DNA of 64,000 nt from Phycisphaeraceae bacterium (GTDB lineage: Bacteria; Planctomycetota; Phycisphaerae; Phycisphaerales; Phycisphaeraceae). The notes below the pieces were generated by a model. That model worked only from the letters and a program-made list of their open reading frames with translations, was not told the DNA's origin and made no database searches. The translations under genes were made by a program, and so were the position numbers. Where the stretch lies: contig JADLFV010000129.1 of NCBI GenBank assembly GCA_020849625.1, positions 16,658 to 80,657 of the forward strand, written 5' to 3'. Below, piece by piece: positions 34,818 through 42,670 of this stretch; positions within the stretch are counted from its first letter, which is position 1; the number at the start of each line of letters is the position of its first letter.

Positions 34818-35353
34818 TCCACGCTCATCTGTTCGGTTGTGCTGTCGTAAGTCACCGCCCGCTGTTTGTCGCCGACGGCGATGACCAGCTTGGCGGTGGT
34901 ATTGGGCTTGCCGTAGCCGTCGAACTGCAACGTGGTGCCGTTGGCGATCTTGACCGAGGTTAACACAGCGATGAAGGGCGATTCGTCGAGCTGGGTGTCG
35001 CTGACGATGTTGCCATCGGCGTCGCTGAAGCGGACGAGGTTGTCGGTGGTATCGGTGGCGAGGGTGACGGTTTTGCCGTGAGCCCGGGCGTAGCGCTGGG
35101 CCAGATCGAACTGGGCAGCCAGATGCCGGCTGGCGGCATCCAGGCGGTAGCGCTGCACGGAGCCGGCGTAACGCGGCACGGCCACGGCAGCGGCCACAGA
35201 CATCACGGCCAGGACGAGGAGCAGTTCGATCAGGGTAAAGGCGATTGTTGATTTTTGATTTTCGATTTTCGATTTTCGATTGCGGCGCGCGCTCGCACCC
35301 GGGCGTCTTTCAGATCGCCATTCGCAAATCGAAAATCGAAAATCGAAAATCAC
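34814..35353 (-). CDS. gspH: GspH-like minor pseudopilin with repeat-encoded leader
   Basis: The mature part FTLIELLLVLAVMSVAAAVAVPRYAGS is followed by a GspH-like body (YRLDAASRHLAAQFDLAQRYARAHGKTV). I chose the GTG at 35353 because AGGAG lies about 6 bp upstream; the ORF track uses a TTG six codons earlier. From that GTG, translation must read through both arms of the GATTTTC repeat (IFDFRFSI and RKSKIENQKS) to reach the cleavage site, giving a ~42-residue leader. No ATG, GTG or TTG lies between the repeat and FTLIEL. Residue -1 is Ala. It is ~179 residues long. Confidence 0.78.
   Translation of the reverse strand: MIFDFRFSICEWRSERRPGASARRNRKSKIENQKSTIAFTLIELLLVLAVMSVAAAVAVPRYAGSVQRYRLDAASRHLAAQFDLAQRYARAHGKTVTLATDTTDNLVRFSDADGNIVSDTQLDESPFIAVLTSVKIANGTTLQFDGYGKPNTTAKLVIAVGDKQRAVTYDSTTEQMSVE
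35243..35352. repeat. Inverted pair of GATTTTC heptamers in gspH leader
   Basis: GATTGTTGATTTTTGATTTT... (35243-35284) and CGCAAATCGAAAATCGAAAA... (35323-35352) are inverted with period 7. The outer end of the right arm directly abuts the GTG start and its Shine-Dalgarno. Confidence 0.9.
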
Positions 35354-35447
35354 CCGTCTTCTCCTAAACAACCACCGGCGGCCAAAGACCGCCGGCGGTT
35401 CAAGTTCAGGTCATATGGTCACGGGTCTTGGCCGCGAGAGTGTCAGA

Positions 35448-35957
35448 TCAATAATCGCTGTAAAGTTTCCCGGCCGCATCCTTCTCGGCGATGGCCGTGT
35501 TGGCTTTGACCGTGCCTTCGGTGGCGTTGTAAACCCAGGCGCAGTCTTCCGTGCCCAGGGTGTCGGTGAAGGCGGTCGATCCCTTCTCAGCGCCCACCGG
35601 CAGTGCGGGAATGCTGCGCAGGTACGGCCCGTAGATGTGGGTCGTGTCCTTGCTGGCGGCCGTGCCGCCGCTGGCGTCGGTGTACTGGGTCAACTGAGTG
35701 CTGATGTTGAGCAGCGTGGGGAACGTGCCGCTGTGCTCGGTGGCGTAGAGGTCGATGGCGTTGCGCAGCACAGCCAGGTTGGCGGTCAGGGCTGAGTCGG
35801 CCGCACCGGAGGCGCCGCGACTGATGCGGGGGATGGCGATCGCCCCGATGATGCCGATGATCACGACCACGATCACCAGCTCGATCAGGCTGAACCCCCG
35901 AAATCCTTTACCCCGGCGAGTGCGACGAGCGGCTGCAATGACCTGACTGTTCAACAT
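35448..35957 (-). CDS. gspG: Major pseudopilin GspG
   Basis: Started at the ATG at 35957, which has GGGAGA upstream; the longer ORF reaches 36128. The leader MLNSQVIAAARRTRRGKGFRG ends in Gly before FSLIELVIVVVIIGIIGAIAIPRIS. Following text (GAADSALTANLAVLRNAIDLYATEHSGTFP) is characteristic of the major pseudopilin, with a C-terminal WVYNATEGTVKA segment. About 169 residues. In contrast to the minor pseudopilins, its leader has a Gly at -1 and contains no repeat. Confidence 0.9.
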   Translation of the reverse strand: MLNSQVIAAARRTRRGKGFRGFSLIELVIVVVIIGIIGAIAIPRISRGASGAADSALTANLAVLRNAIDLYATEHSGTFPTLLNISTQLTQYTDASGGTAASKDTTHIYGPYLRSIPALPVGAEKGSTAFTDTLGTEDCAWVYNATEGTVKANTAIAEKDAAGKLYSDY

Positions 35958-36145
35958 GATTCTGTCTCCCTGGGTACGACCTTTTACAGGTTGGGTCTTC
36001 GATTGTCCTGCATGCTGAATCGACCTGACGTGGTGACGACTTAAGGCGGCCGCCTCAAAAATGCGGGCACACGTGGATAATCCAGCGACCCATTCGACAG
36101 AACGGCGCGGCAGAGTCCGGATAAACAAGCGGGGGATGGCGCCGA

Positions 36146-36718
36146 TCAGCGCCGGGCGGGCGCGGTCTGCTCCAGCGTCAGATCGACCATCTGATCGCCG
36201 AACTGAAAGGTGGCCCCCGAGTTGCCCACCGCCACCAGGCGGAAGTCCACCAGGCTGTCGCCGACGCGATAAGGCTGGCCGTTGACGATGGCGATGCGGT
36301 TGTTCATCACGGCACTGAGCGTGTGCGTGCGCAGGAACTGTTCGATGGGATCAACCTGCGTGGGGTTCTGGGCGGCTGAGGTGGCGGGTTGATCGCCGTA
36401 CCAGGACGCTTCGGGTGTCAGGACGTTGCGGGTGGCGTCAAGCTTGCTCGCCTGTTGCTGGCCGGTGTCGCGCAGGCGCTGGGCGATGGAAGGTCCGGCG
36501 GGGGTTACCGGCTGTTTGATCGCCGCGGCTTCCGCGGTTGCGGCCGGGGCTTCGACGGCGGTGCTTTCCGCAGACTGCGGCGACACCATGTATTGCTGGG
36601 CTTCGGCGGCGGCGGGATCGGTTTCGCCACTGGCCAGCACGAAGCGATCGACGCCCACGGCCGACAGGCCCAGCGCCAGAAGTCCGAGAAGTATTTTGCG
36701 TTCCCTGGACATTTGCAT
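36146..36718 (-). CDS. GspC/PilP-like inner-membrane protein
   Basis: A single N-terminal membrane segment (ILLGLLALGLSAVGVDRFVL) is followed by an Ala/Pro-rich linker and a C-terminal beta domain (HTLSAVMNNRIAIVNGQPYRVGDSLVDFRL) like the homology region of GspC/PilP that contacts the secretin. 190 residues. It lies between the GspM-like and GspG genes, as expected of an assembly-platform component. The ~160-bp upstream gap holds only small palindromes (GCCCGCTTCAACGGGC). Confidence 0.72.
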   Translation of the reverse strand: MQMSRERKILLGLLALGLSAVGVDRFVLASGETDPAAAEAQQYMVSPQSAESTAVEAPAATAEAAAIKQPVTPAGPSIAQRLRDTGQQQASKLDATRNVLTPEASWYGDQPATSAAQNPTQVDPIEQFLRTHTLSAVMNNRIAIVNGQPYRVGDSLVDFRLVAVGNSGATFQFGDQMVDLTLEQTAPARR

Positions 36719-36881
36719 GACTCAACCGAACGATTCAAAGCCCGGTCGAGCAAGTCGAAATGAAAGAAAAGATGCATGGCGCGGGGCCGATAAGGACCGG
36801 CTGCTGGTAGAAAACGACCGCCGCGTGGGCGCGGCGGCTAAACGGTTGAGGGCGAGCCCGCTTCAACGGGCGGGGGTGGGG

Positions 36882-37442
36882 TTAACCGCCGGTGGCCGGC
36901 GAAGCGAACCAGATCAACTCGAAGGTGAAGCGCGGCTGATCGCCGCGATTGCGCGGATTGCCCGTCAGGTCCAGGCTGGCCACGGCCAGGTCCGGCCACT
37001 GCTGGCGCAGACGTTTGAGAAAGTTGGTGGCATCGACGTATCCGCCGCGACCGGTCATGTGAATGGGCACCGTCATGTAATGCGTGCCCGCCATGGCGGC
37101 GCTGGGCTCGATCTGGTCCAGCTGGAGATTGCAGGCGTCCGCCAGCGCGGTGAACTGGGCCACCCGGCGATTCAGTTGACTCAACGGCTCCAGCTTCAGC
37201 GCCTGGCTGTCCAGGGTACATTCGGTCTGCAGCAGTGTGTCGCGCATCTTGGCAAGCGTCGTGCTCATCTCGTCGGCCTTCTGCTCGCGCTCGGTCAACT
37301 CACGCTGCTGCTGCTTGCCGGCTGACATCTCATCGAGCATGGGCTTGACCGCCACGGCATAAACTCCGCCGGTCAGCAGCAGGCACACCGCCGCGGCCGT
37401 CAGGTCGATCATGCGCAGTTGCTTGTCGTGCGGTTCACTCAT
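36882..37442 (-). CDS. GspM/PilO-like inner-membrane protein
   Basis: 186 residues with one membrane helix (MIDLTAAAVCLLLTGGVYAVAV), a coiled coil (MSAGKQQQRELTEREQKADEMSTTLAKM) and a ferredoxin-like periplasmic domain (THYMTVPIHMTGRGGYVDATNFLKRL) as in PilO/GspM. Its start overlaps the end of the GspL-like gene by 8 bp. It is expected to pair with the GspL-like periplasmic domain. Confidence 0.82.
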   Translation of the reverse strand: MSEPHDKQLRMIDLTAAAVCLLLTGGVYAVAVKPMLDEMSAGKQQQRELTEREQKADEMSTTLAKMRDTLLQTECTLDSQALKLEPLSQLNRRVAQFTALADACNLQLDQIEPSAAMAGTHYMTVPIHMTGRGGYVDATNFLKRLRQQWPDLAVASLDLTGNPRNRGDQPRFTFELIWFASPATGG

Positions 37443-39126
37443 GGCTCGGGCCTCCCAGTAGCAGGTCGATCTGGAATGCCACCGCGGTCTGCGCGCCCCA
37501 CGGCTCGCGCTGGGTGGACAGCAGCTTCACCGAGTCGAACAAACCCACGTCCTCCAAAGCCAGCACATATTCGGAAACCGTCTCGTGGGCGCGGGTCAGG
37601 CCCTCCAGGTGCAGCGTGTAGGACGACGCCAGGTGGCGTTGATCGGGAGGCAGGTCGTCGTTGGTCGGCGCCAGGCGACAGGTCGAGAGCACCGCATCAT
37701 CATTGAGCAGGCCGGCCACCAGTTGCAGAAGGATGGACCAGTCGGGCTGATCGCCCACGCTGCGGCCGGCCTCCATGGTGGCCAGCGCATCCTTGAGCCG
37801 CGGCTGCAGCAGTTGGATGGCCTGATCGGCGTCGGCGATACGCTGGTCGGCGGCGGTTAACTGGCTGGCGGTGGCGCGCTGGGCCCCGCCGGACAGATGG
37901 TGCAGTACGCCCCAGCCGACCACCAGCGCCGCGGCATAAGCCAGCACCGCAACCGCCCAGCGGCGACTGCGCTGTTTTCGTCGGCGCAGGATGCGATAGC
38001 TGTCGGGCACCAGGTTGACCGCGTCGGGCGCCTGCTCCGAGGCGACGTGCGATCGGGCCAGACCCAGGGCGGGAATCAGCGAGGGCTGCATGGCCAGTTC
38101 ACCCAGGTTTTCCGCGTTGGCGACCAGGTCGGCTGGGCGTACGGTCGTGACTTGGGTCTCGGCGGCCGCGGCGATGAAGGCATCGACTCCGGGCACACCC
38201 GCGCCGCCGCCCAGCAGCAGCACCTGCTTGACCGGATTTTGCGGATACTGGCTGTGCGCATAGTCCATGGTCAGCGTCAGCTCGCGCACCACGTTGCCGA
38301 AGTGCGCTTCGAGCTGAGAGCCGGCCTTGACCAGCAGTTTCCAGTCGTCCTCATCGCCGCGCCCTTCCAGCTCGAAGCCGATCTCGCACAGCAGATAGTC
38401 GATGACCTGCGGCGGATACTGCTGCTCTCGCTGCAGAGCCTGGCGCAGATGATGCATGCCGCAGCCGAGACTGCTGCGCTGATAGACCACGGTGTGGCTG
38501 TGGATCAGGGCGATGCTGGTGCTGTCCCAGCCCAGATCGACGATGGCGGTGATGCCGTCGTCAGCCTGCTGCACGAGTTTGCGGCAGGCGCGGGTGACAG
38601 CCCAGCCGGCCGCGTCCAGACCCACCACGTCGAATCCCGCGCTGCCCAGCGCTGCGAGCAGCGCGTCGGAGTGCTCATGGCGGCAGGCCACCGCCATGAC
38701 CGTGGTGCCGCCGCTGCCGCGGGCCGGTTTGGGCAGATCCCAGCAGGCCATCTCGAAGGAGTCGGGATCGTGGCGATGTTCGTGAGCCATCTCGCCGCGG
38801 GCGATCTGTTCCAGGGGGATGCCTTCCTTGCGCGGGGGCAGGGACAGCACGCTGGTCAGGGCCATTTTGCCGGGCACGTTGATGACGACCTGGCGGCCGA
38901 TGAAGTTATGGCGGCTGAGCACGTCGCGCAGGCGCATGGCTTCGGCGGCATCGAAGGGCTCACCCGGATGCAGGCGCTCCAGCACCAGGGCTGAGGCGAT
39001 GCGGCAGTCAACGTCGGCGGCCGCGGCGTGATCCAGTTGCACCGCCTTGATGTAGCAATCGCCCAGGTCCAGCCCGATGGGGCCGCGCGCCCGGTGGATG
39101 TGACGACTGTTGGATTTCTTTGTCAT
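37435..39126 (-). CDS. GspL-like protein (PilM actin-like domain fused to PilN)
   Basis: 563 residues. The N-terminal ~370 residues are a PilM-type actin-like ATPase fold (IGLDLGDCYIKAVQL, TAIVDLGWDSTSIALIH, VLLLGGGAGVPGVDAFIA). A membrane helix follows (WAVAVLAYAAALVVGWGVL), then a coiled coil and a PilN-type periplasmic domain (SSYTLHLEGLTRAHETVSEYVLALE). PilM and PilN are separate genes in type IV pili; the fusion is the arrangement seen in GspL of type II secretion. One base separates its start from the gspF stop. Confidence 0.85.
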   Translation of the reverse strand: MTKKSNSRHIHRARGPIGLDLGDCYIKAVQLDHAAAADVDCRIASALVLERLHPGEPFDAAEAMRLRDVLSRHNFIGRQVVINVPGKMALTSVLSLPPRKEGIPLEQIARGEMAHEHRHDPDSFEMACWDLPKPARGSGGTTVMAVACRHEHSDALLAALGSAGFDVVGLDAAGWAVTRACRKLVQQADDGITAIVDLGWDSTSIALIHSHTVVYQRSSLGCGMHHLRQALQREQQYPPQVIDYLLCEIGFELEGRGDEDDWKLLVKAGSQLEAHFGNVVRELTLTMDYAHSQYPQNPVKQVLLLGGGAGVPGVDAFIAAAAETQVTTVRPADLVANAENLGELAMQPSLIPALGLARSHVASEQAPDAVNLVPDSYRILRRRKQRSRRWAVAVLAYAAALVVGWGVLHHLSGGAQRATASQLTAADQRIADADQAIQLLQPRLKDALATMEAGRSVGDQPDWSILLQLVAGLLNDDAVLSTCRLAPTNDDLPPDQRHLASSYTLHLEGLTRAHETVSEYVLALEDVGLFDSVKLLSTQREPWGAQTAVAFQIDLLLGGPSHE

Positions 39127-39127
39127 C

Positions 39128-40348
39128 TCATCCGGCTCCCGTCTGGGCGGTCAGGTCGAACAGCGGCAGGAACATGCTCAGCGCCACCGCGCCCACCACC
39201 ACGCCCAGGCCGACCAGGATCAACGGCTCAAGAATGCTGGTCAGCGTCTTGAGCACCACTTCGTTTTCCTCATCCATGAACTCAGCCATGTTCAACATCA
39301 TCACCGAGACCTGGCCGGTGGATTCACCACTGCGGATGGCTTCGAAAACTGAAGGGCTGATCAGGCGTTCATCGCTGAAGGCGTCGCTCATCGGCTCGCC
39401 GCGGGTCACCGCTTCCTTGGCCCGGTCGATCAGGGCGGCGTAGTGATGATTGCTGGCCGCGGCTTTGGTCAGATCGAGGGCGTCCAGCAGCGGCACGTAG
39501 CTGTCCACCAGCACGCCTAACAAGCGCACGATGCGGGCGGTGATGAAGCCGCGGATCATGGCCCCGAACATGGGCAGCCGAATCAACACCGTTTCCAGGG
39601 CGCGCACGCCCGCCGCTGAGCGCACATAAAAAAACACGCCGCCGCCCAGCACGCCCAGCCCGATCAGGATCGCCCACCAGTAGGTGCGCAGGGCGTAACT
39701 GAGAGCCATCAGAATCTTGGTCAGCGGTGGCAGCTCCATGTCCAGCGTTTCGAACAGCACGGCGAAGCGCGGCAGCACGAACGTGAGCATGGCGATCAGC
39801 ACCGCACCCGAGACGAACAGCAGCAGGGCGGGATAGACCAGGGCCCCGATCAGGCTGCTGCGGGTTTTCAGTTGCTTGCTGACCAGTTGCGACAGCCGGT
39901 CGAGCATGGGCGAGAGTTTGCCGCCGGTTTCCCCGGCTGCGATCAGGCTGCGATAGACCTCGTCGAAGCACTCGTTGTGATGGGCCATGGCCTGGGAGAT
40001 CGGCTCGCCCTGTTCGACGCCGCGGCGCAGGTCGGCGATCACGCCCTTCCAGCGGGCGTCGCGCGTCTGCCGCTCGAGGGCGGCCAGCGATTCGGTGATG
40101 GGCGTGCCGGTGCTCGAGAGCACGTAGAGCTGGCGGGTGAACATGGCCAGGTTCTTCATGCGCCCGCCCTTGAGGCCGAGTTTCCTTTTCCCCTTTCCGG
40201 GGGCGACGCGCGTGCCGGCCTCGTGCATGTCGGTGACGAACAGGCCCTGGCGGCGCAACAGCTCGGACGCCTCCGACCTGGAGCCGGCCTCGATGGTGTC
40301 GCGCACCGTCTTGCCCCCGCGATCGTAAGCCTGATACGCCAGTTTCAC
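39128..40348 (-). CDS. gspF: Type II secretion inner-membrane platform protein GspF
   Basis: 406 residues with two T2SSF domains: LAMFTRQLYVLSSTGTPITESL ... ECFDEVYRSLIAAGETGGKL and the second copy RIVRLLGVLVDSYVPLLDALDL ... PSVFEAIRSGESTGQVSVML. Three membrane helices are visible (ALLLFVSGAVLIAMLTFVLP, YWWAILIGLGVLGGGVFF, ILEPLILVGLGVVVGAVALSMFLPLF). It forms the platform turned by the GspE ATPase. It sits 60 bp after gspE. Confidence 0.95.
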   Translation of the reverse strand: MKLAYQAYDRGGKTVRDTIEAGSRSEASELLRRQGLFVTDMHEAGTRVAPGKGKRKLGLKGGRMKNLAMFTRQLYVLSSTGTPITESLAALERQTRDARWKGVIADLRRGVEQGEPISQAMAHHNECFDEVYRSLIAAGETGGKLSPMLDRLSQLVSKQLKTRSSLIGALVYPALLLFVSGAVLIAMLTFVLPRFAVLFETLDMELPPLTKILMALSYALRTYWWAILIGLGVLGGGVFFYVRSAAGVRALETVLIRLPMFGAMIRGFITARIVRLLGVLVDSYVPLLDALDLTKAAASNHHYAALIDRAKEAVTRGEPMSDAFSDERLISPSVFEAIRSGESTGQVSVMMLNMAEFMDEENEVVLKTLTSILEPLILVGLGVVVGAVALSMFLPLFDLTAQTGAG

Positions 40349-40408
40349 GTCATCAATTCCTCAAACATTCACTCAATCACTCAATCAAGCAATCACCAAT
40401 TGAATCTC

Positions 40409-42193
40409 TCACGCCGCCGCCGCCGGTGGCTGACTGGCGGGCGGGGCCTGGGCTTCCAGGTCCTCGTTGTGGGTCACGCGCAGCACTTCCTCCAGGCTGC
40501 TGCGATGCTCCATGGCCAGCAGCACGCCTTCCTCGCGCAGGCTCAGGAAGCCGGTCTTTTTCAGTTGTTCGCGCATCTCGTGGCCGGGCGCGCCGTGGTG
40601 AATGAGGCGGCGCACGCCGGAGTCAACTTCCATCACTTCGTAGATGCCGCCGCGACCTTTGAAGCCGCTGTTATGACACTGCGGGCAGCCGGCTCCGCGA
40701 CGGAAGCTGCGGCCGGCCATGTCCTTGAGCCCCGCATCGTGCAGCACCTGCTCGGTGGGGTAGTACTTGCTGGCGCAGTGCGGACAGATGGTGCGGGCCA
40801 GTCGCTGGGCGACCACGCCGTTGATGGCGCTGCTGAGCAGGTAGGACTCGATGCCCATGTCCATCAGGCGGCTGACGGCGCCGACGGCATCGTTGGTGTG
40901 CAATGTGGCCAGTACCAGGTGCCCGGTGAGGGCAGCCTGCACAGCGACGCGGGCGGTTTCCTCGTCACGGATTTCACCGACCATGATCACGTCCGGGTCC
41001 TGGCGCAGGATCGAGCGCAGGGCGCGGGCGAAGGTCATGCCGATGGAGCTGTTGACCTGGATCTGGTTGACCAGTTCGAGTTGATACTCGACGGGGTCTT
41101 CGACGGTGACGATGTTGCGTTCGGGACTGCGCAGCAGATCGAGGGCGGAATAGAGTGTGGTGGTTTTACCCGAGCCGGTGGGCCCGGTGACCAGGACCAG
41201 GCCGTGCGGGCGCTTCAGCGATCGCTTGAAAGCCTCGAGCGCTTCGGTGCGGAAGCCCAGGTCCTCCATGCGCACGTGCAGATTGGCTTTGTCCAGCACG
41301 CGAATGACCAGCTTCTCACCCAGCAGCGTGGGAATGGAGCTGACGCGCAGGTCGATCTCGCGGCCCTCGGCCACGATGCGCACGCGGCCTTCCTGGGGCA
41401 GGCGTTTCTCAGCGATGTCCATCTTGCCGATGACCTTGATGCGCGAAGCGATGGCGGCGTGCATGCCGGGCGGGGGCTTCATCAGGTCGCGCAGGTTGCC
41501 GTCGATGCGATAGCGGATGCGCGTGCCAGCCCGCGAAGGTTCGACGTGGATGTCGGAAGCCTTGTCGCGCACGGCTGTCAGCAAGGCCACGTTGACCAGG
41601 TTGATGATGGGCGAGCCATCGACCATCTGCTCCAGGTCGGTGACGGGGCCTTCATCGACCTGCTCGCGTTCGACAACTTCGACGTCGGTCTCGACCAGGC
41701 TGGTGAGGAAGGCGTCGATATCGACGTTGCCGCCGGAGTATTTCTTGAGGAACTCGCGGATGTTGGCTTCCAAAGCCAGCACGGGTCGGATCTGCTTGCA
41801 GCCGGTGATCGAGCGCAGGCGGTCGAGCGTGGGCAGGCTGGAAGGCTCGGCCATGGCCACGGTGAGCGTGTCGCGCACCTTGAACATGGGCACCACCAGC
41901 ATGCGATCGGCTTCCTCCTCACCGATGAGCTTGATCAGCTCGGGATCGATCAGGCCGTGGCGGAGGGTGACGCCCTTGATGCCCATGCAGTTGGCCAGGG
42001 TGTTAACGAGCGTGTTGGCGTTGATGACGTTCTGCTCGACGAGCATTTCACCCAGGCGCTGGCCGGAGACTTTCTGCTGTTCGAGGGCCTTGGAAAGCTG
42101 CTGCTCGGTCAGTGCCCCGGATTCGAGCAGGGCTTGGCCGATGCGCGTCTTGCGGCGGCTGATGCGGACGGGATTTTTGTCGTCGGCGGGCAT
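40409..42193 (-). CDS. gspE: Secretion ATPase GspE/PilB
   Basis: 594 residues. An MshEN-type N-domain (GQALLESGALTEQQLSKALEQQKVSGQRLGE) is followed by the hexameric ATPase core with Walker A VTGPTGSGKTTTLYS, Asp box TVEDPVEYQLELVNQIQV, Walker B DVIMVGEIRDEETA and His box GHLVLATLHTNDA. A four-Cys zinc site (CPHCASKYYP ... GCPQCHNSGFKGRGG) is intact. It powers pseudopilus assembly. The intergenic space to the STAS gene consists almost entirely of CGGGTAT-type heptamers. Confidence 0.96.
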   Translation of the reverse strand: MPADDKNPVRISRRKTRIGQALLESGALTEQQLSKALEQQKVSGQRLGEMLVEQNVINANTLVNTLANCMGIKGVTLRHGLIDPELIKLIGEEEADRMLVVPMFKVRDTLTVAMAEPSSLPTLDRLRSITGCKQIRPVLALEANIREFLKKYSGGNVDIDAFLTSLVETDVEVVEREQVDEGPVTDLEQMVDGSPIINLVNVALLTAVRDKASDIHVEPSRAGTRIRYRIDGNLRDLMKPPPGMHAAIASRIKVIGKMDIAEKRLPQEGRVRIVAEGREIDLRVSSIPTLLGEKLVIRVLDKANLHVRMEDLGFRTEALEAFKRSLKRPHGLVLVTGPTGSGKTTTLYSALDLLRSPERNIVTVEDPVEYQLELVNQIQVNSSIGMTFARALRSILRQDPDVIMVGEIRDEETARVAVQAALTGHLVLATLHTNDAVGAVSRLMDMGIESYLLSSAINGVVAQRLARTICPHCASKYYPTEQVLHDAGLKDMAGRSFRRGAGCPQCHNSGFKGRGGIYEVMEVDSGVRRLIHHGAPGHEMREQLKKTGFLSLREEGVLLAMEHRSSLEEVLRVTHNEDLEAQAPPASQPPAAAA

Positions 42194-42195
42194 GG

Positions 42196-42231
42196 ATCGG
42201 GTATCGGGGTTCGGGTATCGGGTACCGGGTC
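42196..42231. repeat. CGGGTAT-type heptamer tract between STAS gene and gspE
   Basis: Five imperfect heptamers (ATCGGGT, ATCGGGG, TTCGGGT, ATCGGGT, ACCGGGT) fill the junction. This copy appears as a single arm, without its inverted partner nearby. Confidence 0.8.
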
Positions 42232-42565
42232 AGAGGAAGCTGCGGACGGCCGAGCCTGGGTCTTCAAAGTGCTCGAACTGCTGGTAGAGCTCGGTGAGCG
42301 TGAGCACTTCGCGCAGGGTGTCGTTGACGGAGCAGAGCTTGAGGGACTGGCCGGCCTTGATCAGCTCGTCGTGTACGTCGAGCATGGCCTCCAGGCCGCG
42401 CGAATCGGCATAGGGCACGGCACTGACGTCCAGCACCAGGCGACCGAGGCTGACCCGGCGCACTTCCATCATGCGCTGGCGAAACTGCGCCGCGTCCGCC
42501 GCGATCAGCGGCCCGATCGGCCGCAGCACGGTCACAGCTCCTTGTTTCTGCTCCTGGATCTGCAT
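42230..42565 (-). CDS. STAS-domain protein (anti-sigma factor antagonist-like)
   Basis: 111 residues from the Met at 42565; the ORF track extends 24 codons into a repeat. The STAS fold is indicated by GAVTVLRPIGPLIAADAAQFRQRM and LGRLVLDVSAVPYADSRGLEAML, where the Ser in the ADSRG loop matches the phosphorylation site of SpoIIAA/RsbV proteins. Such proteins are switched by a kinase/anti-sigma and by SpoIIE-type phosphatases. It lies between a histidine kinase gene and gspE, suggesting control of the secretion operon. A SpoIIE-type phosphatase is encoded at 58.7-60.5 kb; no RsbW-like kinase is visible. Confidence 0.85.
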   Translation of the reverse strand: MQIQEQKQGAVTVLRPIGPLIAADAAQFRQRMMEVRRVSLGRLVLDVSAVPYADSRGLEAMLDVHDELIKAGQSLKLCSVNDTLREVLTLTELYQQFEHFEDPGSAVRSFL

Positions 42566-42567
42566 TG

Positions 42568-42662
42568 ATGAAAAGTGAAAAGTGAAAAGTGGAAAGTGAA
42601 AATACGACAGCCTGGTGGCTGCGTTGCTGATTTTCACTCTTCAATTTTCACTTTTCACTTTC
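42568..42662. repeat. Inverted pair of AGTGAAA heptamers between HK and STAS genes
   Basis: ATGAAAAGTGAAAAGTGAAA... (42568-42603) and ATTTTCACTCTTCAATTTTC... (42630-42662) are inverted, period 7, and fill the entire junction between the histidine kinase stop and the STAS start. Confidence 0.9.
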
Positions 42663-42670
42663 TCCTTTCC

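Noticed and set aside
32967-34850. 627-aa plus-strand ORF
   Set aside because: Antisense to gspJ and gspI; no motifs.
39872-42568. 898-aa plus-strand ORF
   Set aside because: Shadow of gspE and gspF; amino-acid composition (many His, Ala, Gln, Val) and lack of motifs are typical of antisense frames in GC-rich DNA.
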